Counted from the stretch's first letter, positions 1-7,699 are shown. The stretch is DNA of 34,434 nt from Spirochaetales bacterium (GCA_016936555.1 JAFGXR010000010.1:1-34434), one strand, 5' to 3'. Notes: generated by a model not told the origin, from the sequence alone. Numbers and translations are program-made.

Positions 1-249
1 CTCTTCTGTACGAATTATCACTTTGTTCTTTTCAGGGATCAACTCTATTTTTGAGATACTGTAAGGGTGTCCGTCGAAAAGCATTTCTTTGTGCATTTCT
101 TTTGTTTCGGGATTGAAAAAAAGTAACAGATCTTCAGGATGGATCTTAATCTTAGGGATTGTTTTCTTTTCGTTTTCTCTTCGGGGAAATTTCACTTGTA
201 CCTGGATAGGGCCATCGGTATTGAATTCCAGGTATTCATTGATAATCAT
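1..249 (-). CDS. Hypothetical protein, 5' part only (cut by window edge)
   Basis: An open minus-strand frame of 83 codons starts with ATG at 249-247 and runs off the left edge without a stop. An AGGAG ribosome-binding site (256-260 on the plus strand as ctcct) sits 6 bases before the ATG, which makes this a real start. The protein begins MIINEYLEFNTDGPIQVQVK and is rich in Lys, Glu and Ile/Pro strand-like segments. It has no signal peptide or membrane segment in the visible part. I do not recognise the family. The plus-strand open frame over the same bases is a shadow. Confidence 0.7.
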   Translation of the reverse strand, partial: MIINEYLEFNTDGPIQVQVKFPRRENEKKTIPKIKIHPEDLLLFFNPETKEMHKEMLFDGHPYSISKIELIPEKNKVIIRTEE

Positions 250-724
250 AAGGTTCTCCTCTTTTCGTTGTTTTAGTATAGTGATGATAAATCGTGTTGC
301 TGTAATATTAAAATCATATCAGGACCTTCAAGATTATTGCTGTATATAATATTGAGTACAACAAGAATACCATAAGAATCAGAGATCTGATATTTCTGAC
401 AAATCTAAGCATTTGATACTTATGAAGTAATTCTAATTCCAGGGATTCCGAGGGCCAATATAAAATAAGATCTTCAAATTGACTTTCTATAAGATTTACA
501 GGATAGAAAGAGTTCAATTGAATATCAGTATTTTGCCGGATTTGAATTTGAGAGATAATAAACTTGAATTTGGTAATTTTAAAAATCCGAATGAGCTGCC
601 TGTACTTGAACTGTAGTCATGTCATAATCCCCGAAACTATCAAAAGCCCCAGGATAAAATCCAGAATCACTCAATGAGCCTCCACGATAAGATTGCATTC
701 TGTCCTGAGTTTAAACTGACTATA

Positions 725-739
725 TGACAGAATCTGTCA
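725..739. promoter_or_regulatory. Palindrome TGACAG-AAT-CTGTCA, candidate operator
   Basis: A perfect 15-base inverted repeat (TGACAGAATCTGTCA) lies 80 bases before dnaB. It shares its arms with the sites at 771-783 and 4108-4122. Size and symmetry fit a dimeric repressor site. No regulator is identified, so the role is inference. Confidence 0.45.
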
Positions 740-770
740 CCGAAAATGTTTAAAGAAAAAAATATGCTGC

Positions 771-783
771 GACAGGCTCTGTC
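771..783. promoter_or_regulatory. Palindrome GACAG-GCT-CTGTC, candidate operator
   Basis: Second copy of the GACAG-N3-CTGTC palindrome, 36 bases before the dnaB start codon and 46 bases (centre to centre) from the first. The centre-to-centre distance is between four and five helical turns. The outer T/A pair of the other two copies is missing here. Confidence 0.4.
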
Positions 784-819
784 TCTGCGGGCATTTATTA
801 TCGCGATTGAGGTAATAAA

Positions 820-2166
820 ATGTTCAATCCGTCATTAAAAGATAAAATTCCGCCCCATAACGACGAAGCGGAAAGAGCAACCATAGGTGCTGTCCTGCTT
901 AACTTCACCCCCGAAGTGATTGACTCCGTTCAAATGCAAATCCGGTCAGAGGATTTCTATAAAACAGCACATAGAATCATCTTTTCCGTAATTTCGGAGC
1001 TGTATAACAAAGGTGAAGCTGTCGATATCCTCACTCTGACAAATGAACTGTCCCGCAGGAAAGAACTGGAGAAAGCCGGAGGTCCGGGTTATGTCTCCGC
1101 TTTAACGTCTGCTGTCCCGACAAGTGCCAATGTGGAGTACTACGCAAAGATCGTGAAGGAGAACAGTATCAGGCGGAGGCTGATCGAAATTTCCGGTGTG
1201 ATCACTTTAGAAGCCTTGAAAGAATCGAAAGAGTGCAGTGAGATTCTGGAAGAAGCGGAAAAATATATATTCGATATTAATGATCGGCAGAACAGTTCCG
1301 GATCTTATCAGACCGCTGCAGAGGTTATTGAAAATACGGTAAAGTCTATCGAGAAACGGTACCAGAGCAAAAACAATTTCACGGGAATCCCCAGTCTCTT
1401 CGATGGACTGGATAAAATGACATCGGGTTTCCAGAATTCAGAGATGATTGTGATCGGTGCCAGGCCTTCAGTCGGGAAAACAGCCTTTGCCCTTACACTG
1501 GCATGTAACATAGCCATATCTCAGCGTATTTCCTGTGGATTTTTCACTCTGGAAATGTCATCTGAGTCGCTCATGACGCGAATTGTTTCCTCGGAAGCGG
1601 GGATTGAGTCCCAGAAACTGAAAAACGGGTTGCTCAGACCTGCTGATTTCAGTTATCTCACTGATGCGGCGGGACGCATCTATGAAGCGCCGCTTTATAT
1701 CGACGATACGCCCAATATCAAATTACTGGAATTACGGTCATCAGCCCGCCGGATGAAAGCGAAACAGGATATCCGGATTCTGATAGTCGATTACATCGGT
1801 CTGATTTCCGTGGAGGATAAGCGAATCCCGCGCCATGAGCAGATGGCCGAAGTGAGCCGTTCCCTGAAATCATTGGCCAGGGAGCTGGATATTCCCGTTA
1901 TCGCCCTTTCTCAGGTCGGGCGGCAATCGGAAGGACGGGCCCCCGGACTGGCTGATTTGAGGGAGTCGGGCGCCATAGAGCAGGATGCCGATATGGTTAT
2001 GTTTCTTCATCGGGACAGGGGAATTGCGGAACCGGGAAACCAGCCTTCTGATTCAATAGCAACGGAACTGATTGTTGCAAAGAACCGGAATGGACCGGTC
2101 GGCATGGTGCCACTTAATTTTATTCCTCAATACACGAGATTTGAGAAGAGCGACGGTTTTCAGTAA
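820..2166 (+). CDS. dnaB: Replicative DNA helicase DnaB
   Basis: Hexameric 5'-3' helicase that opens the replication fork and recruits primase. The 448-residue length is normal for the family. An N-terminal helical domain (about 12-115) carries the usual DEAERATIGAVL start. A linker precedes the RecA-like ATPase: Walker A GARPSVGKT at 213-221, FFTLEMS, Walker B ILIVDYIGLI, then the DnaB signature DLRESGAIEQDADMVMFLHR near residue 390. The usual LSQLSRxVE stretch reads LSQVGRQSEGR, a small deviation. ATG is preceded by GAGG at 7 bases. No intein. The common neighbours rpsR-rplI are not upstream; instead there is a 570-base gap with two palindromes. This could therefore be either the sole DnaB in a moved location or a second paralogue. 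Confidence 0.95.
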   Translation: MFNPSLKDKIPPHNDEAERATIGAVLLNFTPEVIDSVQMQIRSEDFYKTAHRIIFSVISELYNKGEAVDILTLTNELSRRKELEKAGGPGYVSALTSAVPTSANVEYYAKIVKENSIRRRLIEISGVITLEALKESKECSEILEEAEKYIFDINDRQNSSGSYQTAAEVIENTVKSIEKRYQSKNNFTGIPSLFDGLDKMTSGFQNSEMIVIGARPSVGKTAFALTLACNIAISQRISCGFFTLEMSSESLMTRIVSSEAGIESQKLKNGLLRPADFSYLTDAAGRIYEAPLYIDDTPNIKLLELRSSARRMKAKQDIRILIVDYIGLISVEDKRIPRHEQMAEVSRSLKSLARELDIPVIALSQVGRQSEGRAPGLADLRESGAIEQDADMVMFLHRDRGIAEPGNQPSDSIATELIVAKNRNGPVGMVPLNFIPQYTRFEKSDGFQ

Positions 2167-2189
2167 AAAATAGAGTATTTACTCTTTTT
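2167..2189 (+). terminator. Weak intrinsic terminator after dnaB
   Basis: A short hairpin (AGAGT 2172-2176, loop ATTT, ACTCT 2181-2185) is flanked by A and T runs that extend the stem with one T-T mismatch, and it ends in TTTT. The stem is short and AT-rich, so read-through into the next gene is likely. Confidence 0.4.
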
Positions 2190-2223
2190 CAATATTAAAA
2201 CTTATTAGACCAAGGAGTCAAAA

Positions 2224-2775
2224 ATGAAACTTGTGACATTACTTCTCGCAGCGGTTCTACTGCCATCATCCCTTTACGCTCAAACATCTATACCGGAGGA
2301 TTTCTGGACAAGTCCGATACAAGGAATTAATCTGGTATTGAGTGAATTATATGCAGCGACACAGGGTCAGACTATTGAACCGTTCAGTATGGACCCGACA
2401 CCCGATATTCTGTTTAACAAGGTTAATTTCCGGATTGATACGCAGATGGATGGAACAGTCGTGAAAACTGTTAAAGGAAAGACCTCTCTCTCCGGTAATA
2501 CTGTGAGCTTTGAACTTCTGACATATCAGGGAGCATCCCTTGTTATAAAAAGCGTTGTATCCGTTTTCTGCAATTTACAGGCAAAACAGAACAAATTAGT
2601 CAGGCTGCAGATTATTCCTGCAGATGGAAATAGTATTGACCTTTCTGTTGCCTCTTATGATTTGTATGGTGATCCTATAGCCGCGAATAATCTGGCTCAG
2701 TTCTTTACGGTTTACAGCCAGCTTTTTTATCTGTGGTATGATTATGATTCGGTTGAAGAGTATTTAAGGCAGTGA
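2224..2775 (+). CDS. Secreted hypothetical protein
   Basis: A 183-residue protein with a clear Sec signal peptide: basic start MKL, hydrophobic core, likely cut after LYA near residue 20 (mature start QTSIPED). No lipobox. The mature part is mainly strand-like and ends in an aromatic segment (FYLWYDYDSVEEYL). It is therefore exported to the periplasm or cell surface. AAGGAG lies 5 bases before the ATG. I do not recognise a family. It starts 57 bases after dnaB and is more AT-rich than dnaB. Just downstream a very short open frame with its own ribosome-binding site suggests that a second gene once followed. Confidence 0.75.
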   Translation: MKLVTLLLAAVLLPSSLYAQTSIPEDFWTSPIQGINLVLSELYAATQGQTIEPFSMDPTPDILFNKVNFRIDTQMDGTVVKTVKGKTSLSGNTVSFELLTYQGASLVIKSVVSVFCNLQAKQNKLVRLQIIPADGNSIDLSVASYDLYGDPIAANNLAQFFTVYSQLFYLWYDYDSVEEYLRQ

Positions 2776-2816
2776 TTACCTGTAAAATTATTATTCTAAA
2801 AAAAGGAGCTCAATTA

Positions 2817-2873
2817 ATGAGTAATTATTTTAACTATTATGATGTTTCCCACCACCTCCTACTTCTCCTGTAA
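2817..2873 (+). pseudogene. 18-codon ORF with strong RBS, probable gene stump
   Basis: AAAAAAAGGAG is followed 7-8 bases later by ATG at 2817. The frame reads MSNYFNYYDVSHHLLLLL and stops at 2871-2873. From base 2837 it runs antisense to the 3' end of the FlhF-like gene. A well-placed Shine-Dalgarno before so short a frame suggests the start of a gene whose rest was deleted, or alternatively a genuine micropeptide. Confidence 0.35.
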
Positions 2874-3970
2874 AGATAAAAATCGGGAGGTATCAACGGA
2901 CCATTTGCAATCCATATTTTTATTTCTTTTGACAGGTTTTTAATCTTTTTTTTGATTTCTTCTTTTTTGTCAATTTCAAGAAGATCCAGGTGGTCATAAA
3001 AAGTGATGATAATTTCATCGGGCACAATTCCCCAATAGAGCTCTTCTTTTTTTACCTGAGGAAGCATCAGGCAATTTATTACAGCAATTTTTCTTATTCT
3101 GAATTTTTCAGATAGCAAATCGAAGGTCTTATTTATTTCGGTTCGAGATGATTCTTCTCTGAAATCGAAAAAAATATCTTCATATAGATTTTTGGGGTAG
3201 TCAGTCATTAATAAAGATTTGACTGATTTCAGGTCACTATCGATATTGCAAAATTCTGGCAGAGTCTTTAATCTGAGTTCAGATCCTGCCATATGATTAT
3301 CATAGGAAATGAGTAGATATTTGTCATTTACTTCCCTATTATAGATATATTTCAAGAGAGATGTGGTTTTCCCTGAACCAGTCAATCCGTAAAAAATATG
3401 CAGATTTATCATGTTATCTTTATCCGCAATTTTTTTACGCTCATTAGCCGGGAGGCTGTTGATCAGTAAGGTTCTTATTGACTTGTATAACGATGCATAT
3501 GAATTGATATAATAATCGAGTTCTCTGTATACTTTTTCTGGTTCTCCCTCCCAGACAGATAAATAGCAGTAAAGACCGGAAACTTCAATTTTAAGATCAA
3601 TGGTAATCCCGGACTTGTTTATCAGGTTTTCAAGTTCCAGTTGTACTTTATCTAAAAAAATCCTGTTACGTGAGGAAATTAAAACAAAATACCGGGGCGG
3701 GATTTTTGATTCTTTCGCAGCGAATCTGTAACCCAGGCAGAGAGACAGTGATTCGGTGAGATCTTCCTTTATGATATTTTCATATATATTTTTCTTTTCC
3801 GATACGAACATAGTCCGAGGTAGTTGTTTGAGAAGCCTTTTTAAAACCAGGGCTGCAATAAGATCTTCTAAATCATCTTTAAAGTTGATCATATAAGAGA
3901 TAATTTTCGTAATATTCAGATCACTTTTCAGTTTCAGGTAAAGTTCATTATTGTCTGATACTTCATTCAT
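2837..3970 (-). CDS. FlhF-like (SRP-type) P-loop protein with decayed GTPase motifs
   Basis: A 377-residue protein. The C-terminal half follows the layout of the FlhF/SRP GTPase G domain: P-loop GLTGSGKTT at 195-203, a strand and switch-like segment LLISYDNHMAGSELRLKTL where FlhF has DTYRxxAxEQLK, and a closing segment IANGPLIPPDF where FlhF has the TNGQxVPxD stretch. The other GTPase motifs are eroded: DFREE (269-273) replaces DTAGR, and TFYD (323-326) stands where TKLD is expected. Nucleotide binding may remain through the P-loop; GTP specificity and hydrolysis are doubtful. The N-terminal 190 residues are not recognised. There are no flagellar genes nearby, so it is an orphan and not the housekeeping flhF. 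Start is ATG 3970 with AGGAG at 8 bases. The gene is clearly more AT-rich than its neighbours, consistent with transfer or relaxed selection. Confidence 0.6.
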   Translation of the reverse strand: MNEVSDNNELYLKLKSDLNITKIISYMINFKDDLEDLIAALVLKRLLKQLPRTMFVSEKKNIYENIIKEDLTESLSLCLGYRFAAKESKIPPRYFVLISSRNRIFLDKVQLELENLINKSGITIDLKIEVSGLYCYLSVWEGEPEKVYRELDYYINSYASLYKSIRTLLINSLPANERKKIADKDNMINLHIFYGLTGSGKTTSLLKYIYNREVNDKYLLISYDNHMAGSELRLKTLPEFCNIDSDLKSVKSLLMTDYPKNLYEDIFFDFREESSRTEINKTFDLLSEKFRIRKIAVINCLMLPQVKKEELYWGIVPDEIIITFYDHLDLLEIDKKEEIKKKIKNLSKEIKIWIANGPLIPPDFYLYRRSRRWWETS

Positions 3971-4002
3971 TGCGGTTGCTCCTGAAGATTTTCCTAATTC
4001 CC

Positions 4003-4028
4003 GGACCAGCTTTGTAGAAAGCGGGTCC
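4003..4028 (-). promoter_or_regulatory. 11-bp hairpin in the leader of the FlhF-like gene
   Basis: GGACCAGCTTT (4003-4013), loop GTAG, AAAGCGGGTCC (4018-4028) pair at 10 of 11 positions with one A-G mismatch. It lies 32 bases upstream of the start at 3970. No long U-run follows on either strand, so it is not a standard terminator. It may be a leader structure or a weak 3' end for the operon that finishes at 4163. Confidence 0.4.
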
Positions 4029-4107
4029 TTTGATCAGTATCTAATTTCAGAGGAAGTTAATAATGGTTCTGTAATTCCTCATATTTTGAGAAAATACACT
4101 ATTGTAT

Positions 4108-4122
4108 TGACAGATCCTGTCA
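4108..4122. promoter_or_regulatory. Palindrome TGACAG-ATC-CTGTCA, candidate operator
   Basis: A perfect 15-base palindrome with the same arms as 725-739. On the minus strand it falls between CTTTCA (4125-4130) and TACAAT (4101-4106), a weak -35/-10 pair with an 18-base spacer that would serve the FlhF-like gene. On the plus strand its edge forms TTGACA (4107-4112). The eight bases CTGTCACC are shared with the dnaB site at its right edge. Confidence 0.45.
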
Positions 4123-4162
4123 CCTGAAAGTAAAAAGTATGTTCATTAAGACATTGCGAATA

Positions 4163-5059
4163 CTAAACCCGACCTTCATCAACAGGCTCGGAAATCTTTT
4201 CGAGGAATTGGATCGTCAGGGCCGAAGCCCGGGCCGTCGTGAACGAGCTCTCTCCCGTCCCTTTGAAATAAGCCTCAAGCTTCCCTTCGAGCAGTGTCAG
4301 ATCCCTCCCGGAAAAGGGGACTCTGCGGCCTATCATTTCCGCTTCCAGGTCTCTGTTTCTAATCAGTTTCTCCCGCACAGTGCTGTAGCTCAGGCGGATA
4401 TCAGTCAATATGTGCTTGTCCAGCCGGGCAAGGGCTGTAAAAATAAGGGGCGATCCGGGCCCGTCTATCTTCCGGTAACTCTCGAAGGTCCAGTTTTCAT
4501 TGGGAATTCTGATGCGGGTCAGGATTTCGCCTGATTCCATGATGATTTTTCCATCATTATCGATCAGTCTGGACACGGGAATCCACTTTGATCCGCTTCC
4601 CTTGAGAAATCGTCTAGGCGAACGGTATTCCCTGAATCTCCTCAGTTCCACCTGGCAGTCATGCAAATGGAGAATAGGGAAAATATCCATCGTATTGGCC
4701 TGGCGGCATATATTCCCGCCTATGGTGGCCATATTGCGGATCTGAGGCGGTCCCATCTGTTTCAGCGCTATGTATAAAGCTTCGGGGACTATGGATTTCC
4801 CCAGATCTATAACCTTGCTGACGGGAACAGATGCTCCCAGCTCCAGGTAGCGGTCCGTCCGGTTTATCTTTTTGAGTTCCTCGACGCCGGCTATGTTGAT
4901 GACGGATCCCCGGATATGTAAAATATCCCCTTCCGCACCGGAGAGGAGACCTGTTCCTCCGGCGTATATAAGAGCGTCGGGGTTCAGATGATAGATTTTC
5001 AGTAGGTCCTGTATGGTCGTGGGGCTGTATATGACAGGGGGCCTGTTCAGTTTAGCCAT
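4163..5059 (-). CDS. FAD-binding subunit of a molybdenum-hydroxylase-like complex (CoxM/XdhB type)
   Basis: A 298-residue protein of the FAD-binding PCMH type found as the medium subunit in xanthine dehydrogenase and CO dehydrogenase complexes. The FAD pyrophosphate loop AGGTGLL is at 33-39. The second FAD loop, IRNMATIGGNICRQAN, is at 107-122. The C-terminal CO-dehydrogenase flavoprotein domain occupies about 190-290. Its normal job is to pass electrons from the iron-sulfur subunit to NAD+ or another acceptor. Both FAD motifs are intact, unlike the motifs in the large subunit. Its start overlaps the iron-sulfur gene by 8 bases. It is the last gene of the operon that starts at 10339, and no clear terminator follows. 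Confidence 0.88.
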   Translation of the reverse strand: MAKLNRPPVIYSPTTIQDLLKIYHLNPDALIYAGGTGLLSGAEGDILHIRGSVINIAGVEELKKINRTDRYLELGASVPVSKVIDLGKSIVPEALYIALKQMGPPQIRNMATIGGNICRQANTMDIFPILHLHDCQVELRRFREYRSPRRFLKGSGSKWIPVSRLIDNDGKIIMESGEILTRIRIPNENWTFESYRKIDGPGSPLIFTALARLDKHILTDIRLSYSTVREKLIRNRDLEAEMIGRRVPFSGRDLTLLEGKLEAYFKGTGESSFTTARASALTIQFLEKISEPVDEGRV

Positions 5060-5531
5060 TGTCCTTTCTCCTGCTGAAATGGATCGAAGCCTGGATAATT
5101 CCTTTTTTCAGATGAGAGAAGCTGCTGCACCGGCACTGTACGGAAGAAATTATATCGTTGATCTGTTCCTCCGTCGGCATAATGTGTTTTCGCAGCATGT
5201 ACGCGGTGGACAGGACTCTGGCCGGTGCGCAGTAGGAACAGAGGTGGACCCCCGCTTCCTTGAAACCCGTAACGATATCGCTGAATTCCTTAGTCTGGGA
5301 GAACCCCTCGATGGTTACAATGCTCTTGTGGCGGGCAGCGAAAGCCGGAACCAGACAGGATGCGACCAGCTGGTCATCCAGCAGGATGAGGCAGCTTCCG
5401 CACCGTCCTGTCCCACACCCTTTCCGGATACCTTTGAGGTTGAGGTCGTCTCTGAGAACCGCCGAAAGTTTTTTATCCGGTCTGGTCTCAACAGCGACTT
5501 CCTTTCCGTTGACATTGCATATGATATTCAT
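5052..5531 (-). CDS. [2Fe-2S] subunit of a molybdenum-hydroxylase-like complex (CoxS/XdhC type)
   Basis: A 159-residue small subunit with two [2Fe-2S] clusters. The plant-ferredoxin-like domain has C39, C44, C47 and C59 (GCGTGRCGSC...ASC). The helical C-terminal domain has CSYC (C98, C101) and CRC (C133, C135). All eight ligands are present, although the usual CGFCTPG and CRCTGY read CSYCAPA and CRCSSF. Its role is one-electron transfer between the molybdenum site and FAD. Start ATG 5531 overlaps the stop of the large subunit in an ATGA, so translation is coupled. The length is normal for the family. Confidence 0.9.
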   Translation of the reverse strand: MNIICNVNGKEVAVETRPDKKLSAVLRDDLNLKGIRKGCGTGRCGSCLILLDDQLVASCLVPAFAARHKSIVTIEGFSQTKEFSDIVTGFKEAGVHLCSYCAPARVLSTAYMLRKHIMPTEEQINDIISSVQCRCSSFSHLKKGIIQASIHFSRRKDNG

Positions 5532-7699
5532 CGGTCCTCCAGTGCTGTGAAGATATCTTCGGGACGAACCGGCAGGGATGTGAATTGCGATTGGGCCGCC
5601 TGGGAAAGGGCGTTGCGGAAAGCGGCGGGAAATGTATTGAGAACAATTCCGCCCAGCGCATTGGCCGTCCGGCTCGATGATTCGGTGAAATCGATATGAA
5701 TTTCCGGGAGGCTGTCTATTCCGGGTAGCTTCCAGTAACGTATTCTTTCGGGATCCTCGTTAAAACACCAGCCCAGGGCCTGCATCGTCTCGCTTTCCAC
5801 CTCGGCGAGAGCCGAATCCCTGTTGAGAATGATACCGCAGTCTATGCTATACCAGACTTTTCTGACCACGGGGGAAAATGTCATCTCGTCTATTTCTATT
5901 TCGACGACACAGCCGCCCCAGGACAGTTCCTGAAAGGGATGCCCGGCGAATTTTTCCGTATCCCATTTTCTGGAGGAGCTGTTCTGGTATGTTTTCTTGA
6001 CGACGAGTGGAAGCGGATCGCGGAATCTTCTTTTCTTGATCTGCTCGCATGCCTGACTGACCAGGCGCGTTGTCACCGTAATGTTTCTCGACAGAGTCGC
6101 CGGTCCGGCCAGGGGAATCTGATTCTCTTCGTCGCTGCTGATATCCACCATGGATTCTTCGATCCCCAGGATATCCGCGGCACTCTGGCGCCATAGTTTC
6201 AACAGGGCGTAATTGTCGGGAACCGATGAGGTCGTCAGGTTCAGCCGCCCTTCCTTGTCGAGTCGTCCGATGACTGTGGCGGAAAACAGACCTCTTTCCC
6301 TGCGGAGGAAATTGCTGCCCATATAAGCGGTAGCCAGTCCTATCCCTTTACGGGCGAAAGAGCTTCCGCCGTTCTTCTCCCGTTTGCTCAGGGCATTGGA
6401 AAAAGCCGCGTGCTTTCTGGTAAAGTCCGATGAGGACACAAGCTTTTCCAGTACGGTGTCCAGAGGCGGGCTTTTCATCAGCTTGCCGCCGCTCAAATAA
6501 GTGTTGCCTTTTATCAGAAAGTTTCTCGACCGCCATATGGCGGGGTCCGTTGTGGTCCTCGTCCTGGCAGATTTCAGTTTATTGTCATCGCCTGCCGCAA
6601 CGGCTTCAGCGATAAGTCTCTCTATATCTTTTTTCTGCTGTTCGATAAACCGCGCAATCAGCATATCGGTGAGGGATTCCACGGCAAAAAAAGCCTGGGA
6701 CAACCCCATTCCGGAGAAGGCCCCCAGAGGTGGTTTGTTGCTTCTGTAGGCAAGACCCGTAACTTTTATGTTCCGGCACTGGTAGACCCCGGCCGTGCCT
6801 ATGCAGATTCTGTCGAGTATTTCCGAAGTCAGCATGGCATGGCTTCCCGTATCGATCTGAAAATCCATCAGAAGAGCCTGAAGCTTGCCGCTCTCGTCGA
6901 GTCCCGCTTCGCAATGAAAACGGACCGGGATCCTCATGGGGGAGCAGAGCAGGGTCTCTTCCGCGGAATAGGACAGGCTGACCGGTTTCCGGCTCTTCTG
7001 AGCCAGTAGAGCCGCCTGAGCCGCTACGAGGGATGGCATCCAGATCTTACTGTCCAGAGGGGTTCCCAGCGGATTGAGTTTGATTGAGAAGTTTGCGCGG
7101 CTTACTCCCGTTACGGCCGAGCAGTTCTGGATCACATTGGTGGGCCACTGGGTTGAGCTGCTAATAGTGAATTTCTGCCCTTCCGTTTTGACATGTACAC
7201 TGAGCAGAGGCGTAGCCAGATGCCGCTGAAGCGGTGTGGAGAAAGCTGATTCCACTTTGAAGGCCGATTGTTCCAGCGCTTCGACGGGGTCTCCTTTGAT
7301 GATCCTTCTCGCCGGACCGGCCGTCTCTTCTTTCTCTTCGCTGTACTTCCACTCCGGGAGGGGGTCATAGTCTATCTCTATTTTTTCAAGAAAGAGGTCG
7401 AGGGTTTCCCGGTCCGGTCCGGCAGCCAGCAGGACGGCTTCCCCTCTGTAGGTGACTTCTTTCCGGGCCAGCAGCGGCATGGAACCTCCGGGTACGGAAA
7501 TCTTATTGGCTCCCGGAATGTCCGAGGCCGTGATCAGGCAGATGTCTTCGGGAATCTCGGGGATTTTTATGTTCCTGATTTCGCCGTGGTCTATCGGCGA
7601 GCGGACCACTGCTCCAATAAGTGTCCTCTTTGTGCTGATATCTTCGGGAAACCGGATTTTTCCTGCCAGTTTCTCCTTCAGCCGTTTGGTCTCGATCAT
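5528..7699 (-). CDS. Molybdenum-hydroxylase large subunit homologue with degenerate active-site motifs
   Basis: A 723-residue xanthine dehydrogenase/aldehyde oxidase family large subunit. The N-terminal hammerhead domain covers about 20-130; the molybdopterin-binding domains fill the rest, recognisable by STQWPTNVIQ, the LGIEESMVDI stretch and EVEIDxxTxxPVVRKVWYSIDCGIILN-like region near 600-626. Motifs that hold the cofactor or do chemistry look lost: GGGFGGK reads LGTPLDSK (211-218), FRGFG reads FSGMG (328-332), GQGxxT reads SVPDNY (492-497), and the KGxGE segment with the catalytic Glu reads NALGG (680-684). It may be a non-catalytic or altered-cofactor protein. I chose ATG 7699 because it overlaps the aminotransferase stop as ATGA; a longer open frame upstream is only the other gene's antisense frame shift. 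Confidence 0.75.
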   Translation of the reverse strand: MIETKRLKEKLAGKIRFPEDISTKRTLIGAVVRSPIDHGEIRNIKIPEIPEDICLITASDIPGANKISVPGGSMPLLARKEVTYRGEAVLLAAGPDRETLDLFLEKIEIDYDPLPEWKYSEEKEETAGPARRIIKGDPVEALEQSAFKVESAFSTPLQRHLATPLLSVHVKTEGQKFTISSSTQWPTNVIQNCSAVTGVSRANFSIKLNPLGTPLDSKIWMPSLVAAQAALLAQKSRKPVSLSYSAEETLLCSPMRIPVRFHCEAGLDESGKLQALLMDFQIDTGSHAMLTSEILDRICIGTAGVYQCRNIKVTGLAYRSNKPPLGAFSGMGLSQAFFAVESLTDMLIARFIEQQKKDIERLIAEAVAAGDDNKLKSARTRTTTDPAIWRSRNFLIKGNTYLSGGKLMKSPPLDTVLEKLVSSSDFTRKHAAFSNALSKREKNGGSSFARKGIGLATAYMGSNFLRRERGLFSATVIGRLDKEGRLNLTTSSVPDNYALLKLWRQSAADILGIEESMVDISSDEENQIPLAGPATLSRNITVTTRLVSQACEQIKKRRFRDPLPLVVKKTYQNSSSRKWDTEKFAGHPFQELSWGGCVVEIEIDEMTFSPVVRKVWYSIDCGIILNRDSALAEVESETMQALGWCFNEDPERIRYWKLPGIDSLPEIHIDFTESSSRTANALGGIVLNTFPAAFRNALSQAAQSQFTSLPVRPEDIFTALEDR

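Larger units (their letters stand above)
250..819. other. Gene-poor 570-base gap upstream of dnaB
   Basis: I find no convincing gene here. It is AT-rich. A minus-strand frame open from about 615 to 314 has no ATG and no Shine-Dalgarno; its only possible starts are weak (TTG at 517). Its translation ends in a hydrophobic helix-like stretch, so it may be a decayed gene. The right part, 725-783, holds two 13-15 base palindromes described separately. dnaB has its own ribosome-binding site (GAGG, 809-812), 7 bases before the ATG. Confidence 0.5.

Noticed and set aside
314-517. 67-codon minus-strand frame starting with TTG
   Set aside because: No Shine-Dalgarno and a weak start codon; kept only as a possible decayed gene in the gap description.
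4003-4028. Resemblance of the hairpin to a lambda-type attachment core
   Set aside because: The similarity is limited to short strings and no integrase or flanking direct repeats are present.
4139-4534. Plus-strand open frame of 131 codons following the 4108-4122 palindrome and a TTGACA
   Set aside because: It is antisense to the FAD-binding subunit, which has clear family motifs; no ribosome-binding site and no recognisable protein features.
5013-5699. 228-codon plus-strand open frame
   Set aside because: Antisense to the iron-sulfur and large subunit genes; the long frame reflects codon bias of the true genes.
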